Assembly (NCBI RefSeq): GCF_011617465.1
Contig: NZ_CP050153.1
Location: 3,224,001 to 3,288,000 of the forward strand
DNA from: Brevibacterium pigmentatum
GTDB taxonomy: Bacteria > Actinomycetota > Actinomycetes > Actinomycetales > Brevibacteriaceae
DNA length: 64,000 nt
Direction of reading: 5' to 3'
Part shown: positions 41,205-49,062 of the stretch, one piece after another
Numbering within the stretch: position 1 is the stretch's first letter
Layout of the letters: the number at the start of each line of letters is the position of its first letter
Position numbers and translations under genes: made by a program
Notes under the pieces: model-generated
Told to the model about the DNA's origin: nothing
Databases searched by the model: none
The model's input: only the letters and a program-made list of their open reading frames with translations

Positions 41205-42248
41205 ATGTCACACACGCCAGCACACCAGGCTTCCGGAAGCGCCGCTGCTCCCGCGGCCGACCGCAGTTCGATCATCGCCGTCACGGCTCTGCCGGTTCTC
41301 GTCGTCATCGCCGGGGTCCTCGGATTCCTGCTGCCCGATGCGTTCACGCCTCTGGCGCCGTCGATCACATGGGCGCTCGGCGTAGTCATGTTCTTCATGG
41401 GGCTGACCCTGACGCTCCCGGACTTCGCTCGCATCGCGAAGCGGCCGTGGATCGCCGTGCTCGGAGTCGTCACTCAGTTCGTGGCGATGCCGCTGCTCGG
41501 TCTCCTCGTCGTGACCGTGTACTCGCTTCCGCCAGAGATCGCCGTCGGAGTCATCCTCGTCGGCTGCGCTCCCGGCGGCACCGCGTCGAATGTCGTGACC
41601 TACCTGGCGAAGGGCGATACCGCGCTGTCGGTGTCGATCACGTCGCTGTCGACGCTGTGCGCTCCCGTGCTCACCCCGCTGCTGACTCTGTGGTTGGCGG
41701 GCTCGTACATGGACGTGCCGTTCTGGTCGATGTTCGTCTCGATCTGCCAGACCGTGCTCGTACCCGTCTTCGTCGGTGTGATCGTCCGCGTGTTCGCGTC
41801 GAAGTTCGTCGACGCGATCGCGCCGGTGCTGCCTTGGCTCGCCTCGATCGCCATCGCCTATATCGTCTCGATCGTCGTCGCCGGCTCCGCGGGTTCGATC
41901 GCCACAGCCGGTGTGCTCGTGCTGCTGGCGGTCGTCACGCACAATCTGCTCGGACTCGGCGTCGGCTACGGTGTGGCCGCGGCCTGCCGCCTCGACACCC
42001 CGACGCGTCGCGCGCTGTCCTTCGAGGTCGGACTCCAGAACTCCGGCTTGGCTTCGACCCTGGCCACCACGTACTTCTCGCCGCTGGCTGCGTTGCCGGG
42101 AGCCGTCTTCAGCGTGTGGCACAACGTCTCCGGCGCCGTTCTCGCTTCCCTCTTTGCACGCCGTCCCTACAGCAAGCCGCCGGTCGATGCTTCCGGCCGT
42201 GAACCCGCGGCCGCCGGTGCGACGTCCGCCGGGACCACGAGTCGATGA
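41205..42248 (+). CDS. bile acid:sodium symporter (BASS) family transporter
   Basis: 347 residues, ten hydrophobic helices. Family signatures: [16 protein letters not shown] in the third helix, [24 protein letters not shown] at the first crossover, and [20 protein letters not shown] at the second crossover, where sodium binds. Bacterial members (PnaT/YocS type) move pantothenate, pyruvate or organic anions; the substrate here is unknown. The GNAT gene overlaps its stop by four bases. Confidence 0.9.
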   Translation: MSHTPAHQASGSAAAPAADRSSIIAVTALPVLVVIAGVLGFLLPDAFTPLAPSITWALGVVMFFMGLTLTLPDFARIAKRPWIAVLGVVTQFVAMPLLGLLVVTVYSLPPEIAVGVILVGCAPGGTASNVVTYLAKGDTALSVSITSLSTLCAPVLTPLLTLWLAGSYMDVPFWSMFVSICQTVLVPVFVGVIVRVFASKFVDAIAPVLPWLASIAIAYIVSIVVAGSAGSIATAGVLVLLAVVTHNLLGLGVGYGVAAACRLDTPTRRALSFEVGLQNSGLASTLATTYFSPLAALPGAVFSVWHNVSGAVLASLFARRPYSKPPVDASGREPAAAGATSAGTTSR

Positions 42249-42877
42249 CCACCGAGGCGGCCCGGCGCGACGAGCACTCGGGCCGAGGCTTCGACGGCTT
42301 CTCCCCGGAGACCCTCGACCTGGCGGGTCGGACGTTCCGCATCCGCCGGGCCACCGAGGCCGATGTGCCGGACCTCGTCGCGCTGCTGCGTGATGACGTG
42401 CTCGGGGCCGCCCGGGAGTCCGCCAACGAGGAGGCAGACGTCTATGCTCGTGCCTTCGCACTCATCGAGGCCGATCCGAATCAGCTCCTCATCGCCGTCA
42501 CCGAAATCACGGACAGCACTGATCCTGAAGACCAGGCCGAGACTGCCGAAAAGCCCGAACCAGCGGATCAGACTGATTCAGCCGGCCGGCCCGACAACGG
42601 ATCAACGATCGTCGGGACCCTGCAGCTGAGTCTACTGCCCAGCCTGTCCCGCCGCGGCACTCTCCGCCTGCAGATCGAAGCGGTGCGGATCGGCGCTTCG
42701 GCTCAAGGCATCGGGCTCGGCACAGCGGTCTTCGAATGGGCTCACGACTGCGGACGCCGCTTCGGCGCCGGGCTCGCTCAGCTCACCACGGACCGGTCGC
42801 GCACCGATGCCCAGCGCTTCTACGACCGGCTCGGCTATATCGCCAGCCACGAGGGAATGAAGCTGCCGCTCGACTGA
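42245..42877 (+). CDS. GNAT-family N-acetyltransferase
   Basis: 210 residues. GNAT fold: FRIRRATEADVPDLVALL at the start, the acceptor strand VGTLQLSLLPSLSRRGTLRLQIEAVRIGASAQGIGLGTAV with the acetyl-CoA motif A (Q-G-x-G-x-G/A-type sequence), and AQRFYDRLGYIASHEGMKLPL at the end. Between strands there is an acidic insert (DSTDPEDQAETAEKPEPADQ region, about 35 residues) not found in typical members. Co-translated with the BASS transporter. The substrate is unknown. Confidence 0.86.
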   Translation: MTTEAARRDEHSGRGFDGFSPETLDLAGRTFRIRRATEADVPDLVALLRDDVLGAARESANEEADVYARAFALIEADPNQLLIAVTEITDSTDPEDQAETAEKPEPADQTDSAGRPDNGSTIVGTLQLSLLPSLSRRGTLRLQIEAVRIGASAQGIGLGTAVFEWAHDCGRRFGAGLAQLTTDRSRTDAQRFYDRLGYIASHEGMKLPLD

Positions 42878-42895
42878 GACCAGCTCGCCCTCACC

Positions 42896-43276
42896 TCACA
42901 TCCACTTCACTCCGTCGACCTCGAATTCGCGGATTCGGTGGGCGATCATCTCGGTCAGCAGTTCGGTCGGAATCTCGTCGCCGTAGGGCAGCTTGATCGA
43001 GCCCTTTCCGATGTCGAAGTCCTGCAGACGATCGGCGAAGGCTTCCTTCGTGCTGGGTGTGAAGACGACGTTCGCGTGCTTCTTATAGCCGGCGAACACG
43101 AACAGGATCGAGTCGAGGGCGTAGGCGGGGCTGCCCCATCTGAGGCTCTCCTCGGCCTGCGGCGCGGCGGCACGACTGAGCTCGCGCAGCCTCGTGAGGA
43201 AATCTCGGTGCTGTTCGTCGTCGAACGAGGCGATGTATTCGTCGACGCTGGCGGGCTTGGGCGTCTCGCCGCTCAT
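42896..43276 (-). CDS. DUF1801 (YdhG/iron-chaperone-like) protein
   Basis: 126 residues, the size of DUF1801 proteins. Hallmarks are SVDEYIASFDDEQ at the start, ESLRWGSPAYALDSILFVFAGYKKHANVVF and the C-terminal IGKGSIKLPYGDEIP. Relatives include frataxin-like iron chaperones and YdhG, but function is not settled. It overlaps the YbjN gene stop by four bases and probably forms an operon with it downstream of mshA. Confidence 0.82.
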   Translation of the reverse strand: MSGETPKPASVDEYIASFDDEQHRDFLTRLRELSRAAAPQAEESLRWGSPAYALDSILFVFAGYKKHANVVFTPSTKEAFADRLQDFDIGKGSIKLPYGDEIPTELLTEMIAHRIREFEVDGVKWM

Positions 43277-43965
43277 GAACGCGGGCCTCGGCTCTGATCG
43301 CCGGCGGAGTCTTCCGTAGCGCCCTGCCCAGCCGCGTCGCTAGACTGACCCGCTGCCTCGTCCACCGACCCGGCCATCTCGCTAGACGCCCCATCCCCGT
43401 CGCTCTCCCGATCGGCCGTGACCGCCGGAGGTTCGGCATCGGCCTCGCCGAAGGTGCCGAGGAATTCATTGTCATCGCCGCTGAGCACCTTCTCGAAGGC
43501 CGCAAGGTTGCGCGTCGACTCGCCGCGGCCGACCCTCCACGCCCATTCCTTCTTCATCCCGGTGAGGAATCCGATGAGGAGGAGTTCGTTGAACGAGGAA
43601 TCCGCCGTGGCGAGCATCGCCCCGAGCAGTCCATCGAGTTCATCGAGCAGATGTTCGCGGGGCACGCTCGCCCGCAGATACACATCGCCGAGGCTGTCGA
43701 TCGCAAACGACACCGGCCCCGGTTTGAGATTCTTCTGCAGCAGCCACCGATTGAACTCGGCCGAGTTCTCGTCGGGGTGGCGGATGACGAACGCCTGCAG
43801 ATGCGCGGTGCGAGCGAAGACGCTGATCGCCACGTTCGTCTTGAGCTTCTTCTCCCCCGGAAGGGTGACGACGATCTCCGTGTTCTCGATCGAGTCCACG
43901 GGAACGTCGTTGCTCTCGGCCCAGGTGCGCACTCCGGCCAGGATCGCCTCGGTGTCGGTGCTCAT
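43273..43965 (-). CDS. YbjN-domain protein (Rv0487-like)
   Basis: 230 residues. The first 165 match the YbjN/type III chaperone-like fold, with NRWLLQKNLKPGPVSFAIDSLGDVYLRASV and the C-terminal helix of the domain. The last 60 residues are an acidic, Ser/Gly/Ala-rich tail. In mycobacteria a YbjN protein lies directly after mshA, and the same neighbour order is seen here, so it is the probable orthologue of Rv0487. The role is unknown; YbjN proteins influence stress responses in enterobacteria. Confidence 0.8.
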   Translation of the reverse strand: MSTDTEAILAGVRTWAESNDVPVDSIENTEIVVTLPGEKKLKTNVAISVFARTAHLQAFVIRHPDENSAEFNRWLLQKNLKPGPVSFAIDSLGDVYLRASVPREHLLDELDGLLGAMLATADSSFNELLLIGFLTGMKKEWAWRVGRGESTRNLAAFEKVLSGDDNEFLGTFGEADAEPPAVTADRESDGDGASSEMAGSVDEAAGQSSDAAGQGATEDSAGDQSRGPRS

Positions 43966-44015
43966 GCTCTCACGCCTTTCGCTCGGCTCTCGTGCTCACC
44001 GCCGACTCTAGTCGT

Positions 44016-45452
44016 TCAGCACGCTCCGAGCGGCTCCGTGGGCCGCGATGCTGCGCCGGAGGTCTCGGGCAGGGCGTCGAGGACGGCCGCGACGGTCCGG
44101 CCCCAATCGAAGCGTTCGGCGCGGTCGACGGCGTGGCCGGCGAGTTCGGCTCGCAGGTCCGTGTCGGTGAGCAGGGTTTCGATCGCCGTCGCCCAGTGAT
44201 GCGGGTTGTGATCGGCGATGAGCAGTCCCGAATGTCCGTGTTCGACGATTTCCGGGAGTCCTCCCACCGCCGAGGCGATGGCTGGCAGACCTGAAGCGGC
44301 CGCTTCGGCGGCGACGAGTCCGAAGGATTCGCTCCGCGAGGGGACGATGAGTACGTCCGCGGCCCGGTAATAGTCGACGAGGACGTGGGAGGGAACGGGT
44401 GGGCGGATCTCGACGCTGGGTTCGTTCGCGATCGCCGCGGTCAGCTCCTGCAGGTAGGTCGACGACGGTCGGACCGCTCCCCCGCCTGCTTCGACACCTG
44501 TCCCCGAGGCGGCGCCGAGGAGGATTCCGCGGGTCCGGGAGGCCAGGTGCGGGTTGCGTTCTCGCAGTTCAGCCAGGGCGTCGACGGCGACGTCCGTGCC
44601 CTTGATGAATTGCATGCGCCCGACGTAGAGGACGATCGCCTCGTTCGCGGCGAATCCCAGACGCTCGCGTGCTTCCGACTGTGAGTCCGGCGCGTAGAGA
44701 CCATGGTCGACACCCGGTCGGGCGACGACGACCGAGTCGGGATCGGCGTGGAGTTCGGTCACGAGGTCACGGCGTTCGGCGGGGGTGGCTGCGACGAGCA
44801 GGTCGGCCCCAGCGGCGATGCGCTCTTCCGCTTCGAGCCGCTGAGGGCGTTCGTGGCTGGTCTCCGAATCGCGGTTCTTGACGGCCCCGATGGTATGCAT
44901 GCTCACCGAGATCGGCGCCCGCCTCGGACGGTCCTGCCCAACCGCGGATGCGGATCTCTCGTCATTTCCGATGTCGGTGTCGGCGCCGATGTCGATGTTC
45001 GTGTCGATGTCGGTGTCGAGGGCGATTCCACGGCCACGCAGGGCCGCCTCGGCGGATATCCAATAGTGGGCCCAGATGAAATCGGCGGCGCGGAAGTCGG
45101 GGTGGGCAGCAAGCAGTTCAGCGAGTTCGTCGAGCGCGTCGGCGAGTTCGTCCTTCGTCGTGGCGCCGACCGGCAGATGGTGGAGGGTGATGGAGTCGGT
45201 GATCTCCAGCTTCGCGCCGTCACCCGTGTCGGCGGTGCTGCCGCTGGCACCGACTGTGCTGCCGCCAGTATTGAATGCGCTGCCGCCCGTGCCGTCGAGG
45301 CCGCCGGGGTCGGCGGTGAACACGTCGACGCGGTGTCCGGCTGCGGCGAGTGCGCGCACGGATTGGTCGACGTAGACGTTCATCCCTCCGGCGTCGCCCT
45401 GCCCGGGTTGGGCGACGGGGGAGGTGTGGAGGGAGAGGACAGAAATGCGCAC
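44016..45452 (-). CDS. mshA: D-inositol-3-phosphate glycosyltransferase (mycothiol synthesis)
   Basis: GT4-family enzyme of 478 residues that joins N-acetylglucosamine to inositol 3-phosphate, the first step of mycothiol synthesis. The N-terminus has SLHTSPVAQPGQGDAGGMNVYV, diagnostic of MshA; the GT-B donor site has LYVGRMQFIKGTDV and PSRSESFGLVAAEAAA. Two low-complexity inserts enlarge it: Gly/Ser/Thr-rich at about 51-79 and Asp/Ile/Thr-rich (DTDIDTNIDIGADTDIGN) at about 145-165. The GTG follows TAGACT by six bases, giving a leaderless message. The gpmA, YbjN, mshA order matches mycobacteria. Confidence 0.93.
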   Translation of the reverse strand: MRISVLSLHTSPVAQPGQGDAGGMNVYVDQSVRALAAAGHRVDVFTADPGGLDGTGGSAFNTGGSTVGASGSTADTGDGAKLEITDSITLHHLPVGATTKDELADALDELAELLAAHPDFRAADFIWAHYWISAEAALRGRGIALDTDIDTNIDIGADTDIGNDERSASAVGQDRPRRAPISVSMHTIGAVKNRDSETSHERPQRLEAEERIAAGADLLVAATPAERRDLVTELHADPDSVVVARPGVDHGLYAPDSQSEARERLGFAANEAIVLYVGRMQFIKGTDVAVDALAELRERNPHLASRTRGILLGAASGTGVEAGGGAVRPSSTYLQELTAAIANEPSVEIRPPVPSHVLVDYYRAADVLIVPSRSESFGLVAAEAAASGLPAIASAVGGLPEIVEHGHSGLLIADHNPHHWATAIETLLTDTDLRAELAGHAVDRAERFDWGRTVAAVLDALPETSGAASRPTEPLGAC

Positions 45453-45458
45453 GGAGAC

Positions 45459-45464
45459 AGTCTA
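45459..45464 (-). promoter_or_regulatory. -10 hexamer of leaderless mshA
   Basis: TAGACT on the minus strand, six bases before the GTG start. Confidence 0.45.
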
Positions 45465-45537
45465 GCCAACGACCTCGGTCGGGCGACGAGTCGAAGACAG
45501 TGCCAAATCAATGCCCGCGCCTCACCGACGCCAGTCC

Positions 45538-46347
45538 CTATCCGAAGAACGTACCGAGGATGCGCCGCACTTCGTGACGCCCACGCCACAGGATCGATCC
45601 GGCGGGAAGCACCTCGAGGCGGGAGGTCGGAATCGCACGGTGGATATCCTCGGCGATGGTGACCGGGTGTGCCGGGTCGTCTTCGTGGGTGAGGACGAGG
45701 ACATCACCGGCGAAGGAGCGCAGGTTCTCGGCGGCTGCGTCGGTGTCCGCGACGGCGATTTCGAGGGCGAGTCCGAGCCCGTCGGACATGTCCGTGTGGA
45801 CGAGGTTCTCGGCCTTCGCCTTCGTCCAAGCTCGCGCGGGGAGCATCTGGGCCACCTCGGCGGGTTCGCGGGAGAGCATGAGTTCGACGATGCCGTCGAT
45901 GTCCTTATCGGCGACGAGGCGACGCAGTTGCTCCAGGTAGGATCGGTTGGCGGCGGTCACCTCGGCGGGGAATCCTGTGAAGGAGGCGGGGAGGACGAGG
46001 GCGACCTTGTCGAGGCCGCGGGTGACGGGGTGGGCGATGCTCAGCAGGTGGAGGAGTCCTCCGGCGGACATCGAGACGCCCAGCGCCCGGCTCGCCGAGG
46101 TGGTGCTCACGGCGTCGGCGAGCACCTCGGCGATCTGCGGGTAGGTCCATCCGGGGCCGGGTGAGGGGCGGCCGCCGTGGCCGGGCAGGTGGAGGAAGTG
46201 GCGGGTGCCGGTGATGCCGGTGCCGAAGGGGCGGGTGTCGCGGATTGCGCCGGCGAATCCGAGGCCGAAGAGGGTGTGCGGGCCGCCGGTTCCGAACGTG
46301 GCGATGAAGCCGGATTCGGGACCCGGCAGATTGAGGTCTGTGCTCAT
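45538..46347 (-). CDS. alpha/beta hydrolase
   Basis: 269 residues. HFLHLPGHGGRPSPG gives the oxyanion-hole region and SRALGVSMSAGGLLHL the nucleophile elbow (G-V-S-M-S-A-G-G). A late VLVLTHEDDPAHPV supplies the acid. The terminal histidine is not obvious: the expected segment reads EVLPAGSILWRGRHEV, and the last His is in RHEV. It lies upstream of mshA on the same strand but has a clear gap, so operon membership is uncertain. The substrate is unknown. Confidence 0.75.
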   Translation of the reverse strand: MSTDLNLPGPESGFIATFGTGGPHTLFGLGFAGAIRDTRPFGTGITGTRHFLHLPGHGGRPSPGPGWTYPQIAEVLADAVSTTSASRALGVSMSAGGLLHLLSIAHPVTRGLDKVALVLPASFTGFPAEVTAANRSYLEQLRRLVADKDIDGIVELMLSREPAEVAQMLPARAWTKAKAENLVHTDMSDGLGLALEIAVADTDAAAENLRSFAGDVLVLTHEDDPAHPVTIAEDIHRAIPTSRLEVLPAGSILWRGRHEVRRILGTFFG

Positions 46348-46377
46348 GCGGTGAGTGTGGTCAGCCGGTTCGCGGCG

Positions 46378-46689
46378 TCAGCGCTTGCGGTAGCGCGGGT
46401 CGACGGCACGGACCTTCGGACGCACATCGGTGAGGTAGACGATGCCGGCGACGAGGGCGATGATGTTGAGGAAGATCATGCTCATGCCCATCGGCGGCAG
46501 GGCGATGAGGGCGAGCGCGAGCCCGACGCCGAGGAGGATGACCCAGAACTTCTTGCTCTGCTTGTCCACGGCGCGGTAGTTCTCGTCCTTGAAGCGGAGG
46601 CAGTCGATGAACGCCCAGAGCTGGACGACGAATGCAGCCACCGTCAGGGCAAGAAAGACGAGACGCTGAAAGCCCGCGATGTATTCCAT
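46378..46689 (-). CDS. DUF2516 membrane protein
   Basis: 103 residues with three hydrophobic helices, matching actinobacterial DUF2516 proteins: QRLVFLALTVAAFVVQLWAFIDCL, a conserved central KKFWVILLG segment, and a basic C-terminus (DPRYRKR). Function unknown. TAGGCT ends six bases before the ATG, so the transcript is probably leaderless. It ends 30 bp before the hydrolase and could be co-transcribed with it. Confidence 0.82.
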   Translation of the reverse strand: MEYIAGFQRLVFLALTVAAFVVQLWAFIDCLRFKDENYRAVDKQSKKFWVILLGVGLALALIALPPMGMSMIFLNIIALVAGIVYLTDVRPKVRAVDPRYRKR

Positions 46690-46695
46690 GGCCCC

Positions 46696-46701
46696 AGCCT
46701 A
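46696..46701 (-). promoter_or_regulatory. -10 hexamer of leaderless DUF2516 gene
   Basis: TAGGCT on the minus strand, six bases before the ATG. Confidence 0.4.
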
Positions 46702-46879
46702 GCAATCTCGCGCTTTCGGGGCAGTTCCGGCCCGGAGATCCTCGGCAATTGCCCACCCGCAACCCACGGCTTTCACAGTGGGTGCTGGGTGCCCCGAGGC
46801 TGCAGTCCGTGGACCGCGCCCAGGCCCACGCTGGCAAGTTCGTCGACCTGCACTCAGTTCAGGCCGACGCTGCCCCAGC

Positions 46880-47356
46880 TCAGAGGATCCCGGTCGTGCG
46901 GATGAGGGCACACACGCCCATGCCGATGACCACGGCGAGCAGCATCGGCACGCGCAGGATCGCGGCGAGCACTCCGGCACCGACGCCGATGAGGCGGGCG
47001 GGATCGGCGATGTCCTTGCCGTCGAAGACCGCGGTCGTCGCGAAGACGGCACCGATGAGCACGACCGTGGCTCGGTCCATCCACATCGTCACGCGTTCGG
47101 TCGAGTCGGCTGAGCCCGAGGACTCCCCGGGTGCGGAGGTCTGGGCGAGTGTGGAGGATTCGCCAGACGGGACGGACTGGCCGGACGCCGAGGATTCTCC
47201 ATGCTCGGAAGATCCGGCTCCCACCGAGGCGGTCGACAGGGTACGTCGACGACCCCTCACAGCGATCGCCGCTCCCACCTTCACTCCGGCGAAGCGCATG
47301 AGATAGGTTCCGAGACTCAGCCCAGCCAGGGCGATGAGAAAGCTGACGGCGCTCAT
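46880..47356 (-). CDS. azlD: branched-chain amino acid exporter small subunit AzlD
   Basis: 158 residues, four hydrophobic helices, partner of AzlC in export of branched-chain amino acids (or methionine in the BrnFE type). The family N-terminus LIALAGLSLGTYLMRFAG is clear. A Ser/Gly/Glu-rich insert of about 50 residues (roughly 40-90) sits in the first loop, making it longer than the usual 100-110. It overlaps azlC by four bases. Confidence 0.86.
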   Translation of the reverse strand: MSAVSFLIALAGLSLGTYLMRFAGVKVGAAIAVRGRRRTLSTASVGAGSSEHGESSASGQSVPSGESSTLAQTSAPGESSGSADSTERVTMWMDRATVVLIGAVFATTAVFDGKDIADPARLIGVGAGVLAAILRVPMLLAVVIGMGVCALIRTTGIL

Positions 47357-48186
47357 CGGTGCCCCTCCCCTCGAGTCGCGGATTGCGTTCGGTCGTCACT
47401 GCGCTGTTCGGCACCGGGCAGTTCAGCATCGCCCTGATCGGCACTGCGCTGATCGACACCGTGCTGTTCGGCGCGGTTGTCTCCGGAGCGGCGGCGGATG
47501 AATGAGCGCACGGCCCAGCCAGCGGCGACGAAGACGAACACGGACAGCGAGGTCACTGCCCCCAACCCGAGCGGCAGCAGCGGGGTCAGACCCACGGCGA
47601 TGAGGATGCCGATGACGGTCAGCGAGAGCGTGACCTTGTTCTTCAGATCCCCGCGGATGAGGCAGAAGAGGATGATCGGGAAGGCCGCGTCGAGTCCGAG
47701 CAGGTCCGCGTTGATGACATTGCCCAGCCACTGTCCGACCATGGCGCCGCCGGGCCACATGATGGCGATTGCGGCACCCATGAGCAGGAACGCATGCCAT
47801 TTCGCGCGATCGTTGTGCCCGGTGCGCGAGATCGCGGTGGATTCGTCGTTGATCCAGTGGGAGGCGATGAGAGCTCGCCAGTCCTGCGGGAAGAAGGGGC
47901 CGACGGCAACGCCGAAGGCGAAGTTCCGGGAATTGACGAGGAGCCCCGCGAGCACCGCGAGAATCGGGGCACCGCCGGCTGCGATGACGCCGACGAAGGT
48001 GAACTCGGCGGCACCGCCGAGAGCGAACATCGCCAGCAGCAGCGTCTGCCACCAGGCGAAACCGGAGACCGCGGAGATCGCCCCGTACGACAGCGCGACG
48101 GCGATGATCGTGATGGTGACGATGGCGACCGCACGATAGGTCGAGCCGGGGAGCACCCGATCAGCCGTGCGAAATAATGAACCCAT
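47353..48186 (-). CDS. azlC: branched-chain amino acid exporter large subunit AzlC
   Basis: 277 residues. The AzlC/BrnF signature lies in AMFALGGAAEFTFVGVIAAGG and LLVNSRNFAFGVAVGPFFP, with about seven helices; the C-terminal 45 residues are a hydrophilic tail with repeated DQR/GAEQ-type motifs. AzlC-AzlD exports branched-chain amino acids or analogues. The gene is divergent from an XRE-cupin regulator that probably controls it; the start lies very close to its own promoter. Confidence 0.87.
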   Translation of the reverse strand: MGSLFRTADRVLPGSTYRAVAIVTITIIAVALSYGAISAVSGFAWWQTLLLAMFALGGAAEFTFVGVIAAGGAPILAVLAGLLVNSRNFAFGVAVGPFFPQDWRALIASHWINDESTAISRTGHNDRAKWHAFLLMGAAIAIMWPGGAMVGQWLGNVINADLLGLDAAFPIILFCLIRGDLKNKVTLSLTVIGILIAVGLTPLLPLGLGAVTSLSVFVFVAAGWAVRSFIRRRSGDNRAEQHGVDQRSADQGDAELPGAEQRSDDRTQSATRGEGHR

Positions 48187-48210
48187 GTTCTATACAGTGC
48201 ACCCTCGAAT

Positions 48211-48232
48211 ATCGTTCGTCAACCCGAACGAT
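48211..48232. promoter_or_regulatory. palindromic operator between azlC and the XRE-cupin gene
   Basis: ATCGTTCG (48211-48218) and CGAACGAT (48225-48232) around TCAACC. It sits between the two divergent -10 elements (TATAGT at 48241-48246 for the regulator; TATAGA on the other strand near 48190), so one bound dimer could block both genes. Confidence 0.6.
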
Positions 48233-48240
48233 CGACCCGC

Positions 48241-48246
48241 TATAGT
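48241..48246 (+). promoter_or_regulatory. -10 hexamer of leaderless XRE-cupin gene
   Basis: TATAGT ends six bases before the ATG; no ribosome-binding site. Confidence 0.55.
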
Positions 48247-48252
48247 GAACCC

Positions 48253-48906
48253 ATGACTTCTCGAAGCAACGATGATTCGCTGAACGACTCGCAAAGCAGT
48301 GCCGACCCCGCTTCCACCTCAGATTCCGACCCCGCTTCCGCCCCTGTTGCCGGCACCGGGCTCTCGCCGAGTCAGCAGATCGCTGCGGCCCTGAAGCGCG
48401 AACGGCTGCGCGCCGGACTCTCTTTGTCCGAAGTCGCCAGAAGGGCAGGAATCGGGAAGTCGACGTTGTCCGGACTCGAGACGGGAAGCGGCAACCCGAG
48501 CCTGGAGACGATGTGGGCACTGGCCGCTGCGCTCGATATCCCTCTCGCTCGCCTACTCGACCCTCCCCCGCATGAGGTGGCGCTGCAGCATGTCGGCGAT
48601 ATGCCCAGCCTGCCGTCGACGACCGCGAACTATGTGGCCACTCTGCTCTCACCGTCGCCGACGAATGCACGTCGCGACGTCTACTTCATCCAGGCCGAAC
48701 CGGGTGAGCCGCGCGAGTCTCAGCCCCACCCTCAGGGCACGATCGAACATGTCATCCTCGGTCGCGGGTCCGCACGCATCGAGGTGCTCGGAAAGTCGTA
48801 TGACTTAGGGGTCGGCGACTACCTCACTCACCCGGGCGATCAGCCCCATCGATTCACGGCTCTGGTGCCGGGCACGAACGCCGTCTTCGTCGTCGAAAGC
48901 AGCTGA
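48253..48906 (+). CDS. XRE-family regulator with C-terminal cupin
   Basis: 217 residues. After a Ser/Asp/Pro-rich N-terminus of about 40 residues comes the helix-turn-helix (QIAAALKRERLRAGLSLSEVARRAGIGKSTLSGLETGSGNPSLETMWALAAALDIPLARLL, given by ends) and then a cupin barrel (GEPRESQPHPQGTIEHVILGRG and VGDYLTHPGDQPHRF). Such proteins usually sense an amino acid or related ligand in the cupin and repress a neighbouring transporter. The azlCD operon is divergent across 66 bp with a palindromic operator. Confidence 0.88.
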   Translation: MTSRSNDDSLNDSQSSADPASTSDSDPASAPVAGTGLSPSQQIAAALKRERLRAGLSLSEVARRAGIGKSTLSGLETGSGNPSLETMWALAAALDIPLARLLDPPPHEVALQHVGDMPSLPSTTANYVATLLSPSPTNARRDVYFIQAEPGEPRESQPHPQGTIEHVILGRGSARIEVLGKSYDLGVGDYLTHPGDQPHRFTALVPGTNAVFVVESS

Positions 48907-49062
48907 CCGCACCTCAAAGCCCATTCGTGGCACGGCCTGTCAGTCGCGGACCCCATTCGAGCTCCGCCCCGTTCGGCGCACGGCCGGCAGAGTGGGCCCA
49001 CACAACGCGCGACGCCCAGCGCTTTAAGCGCACTATCCGCAGATCGAGAGCGGCATCACCGA

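Noticed and set aside
44950-45040. Short repeats resembling a CRISPR array in mshA
   Set aside because: The repeats are 6-12 bp, in frame with a gene and without unique spacers of constant length.
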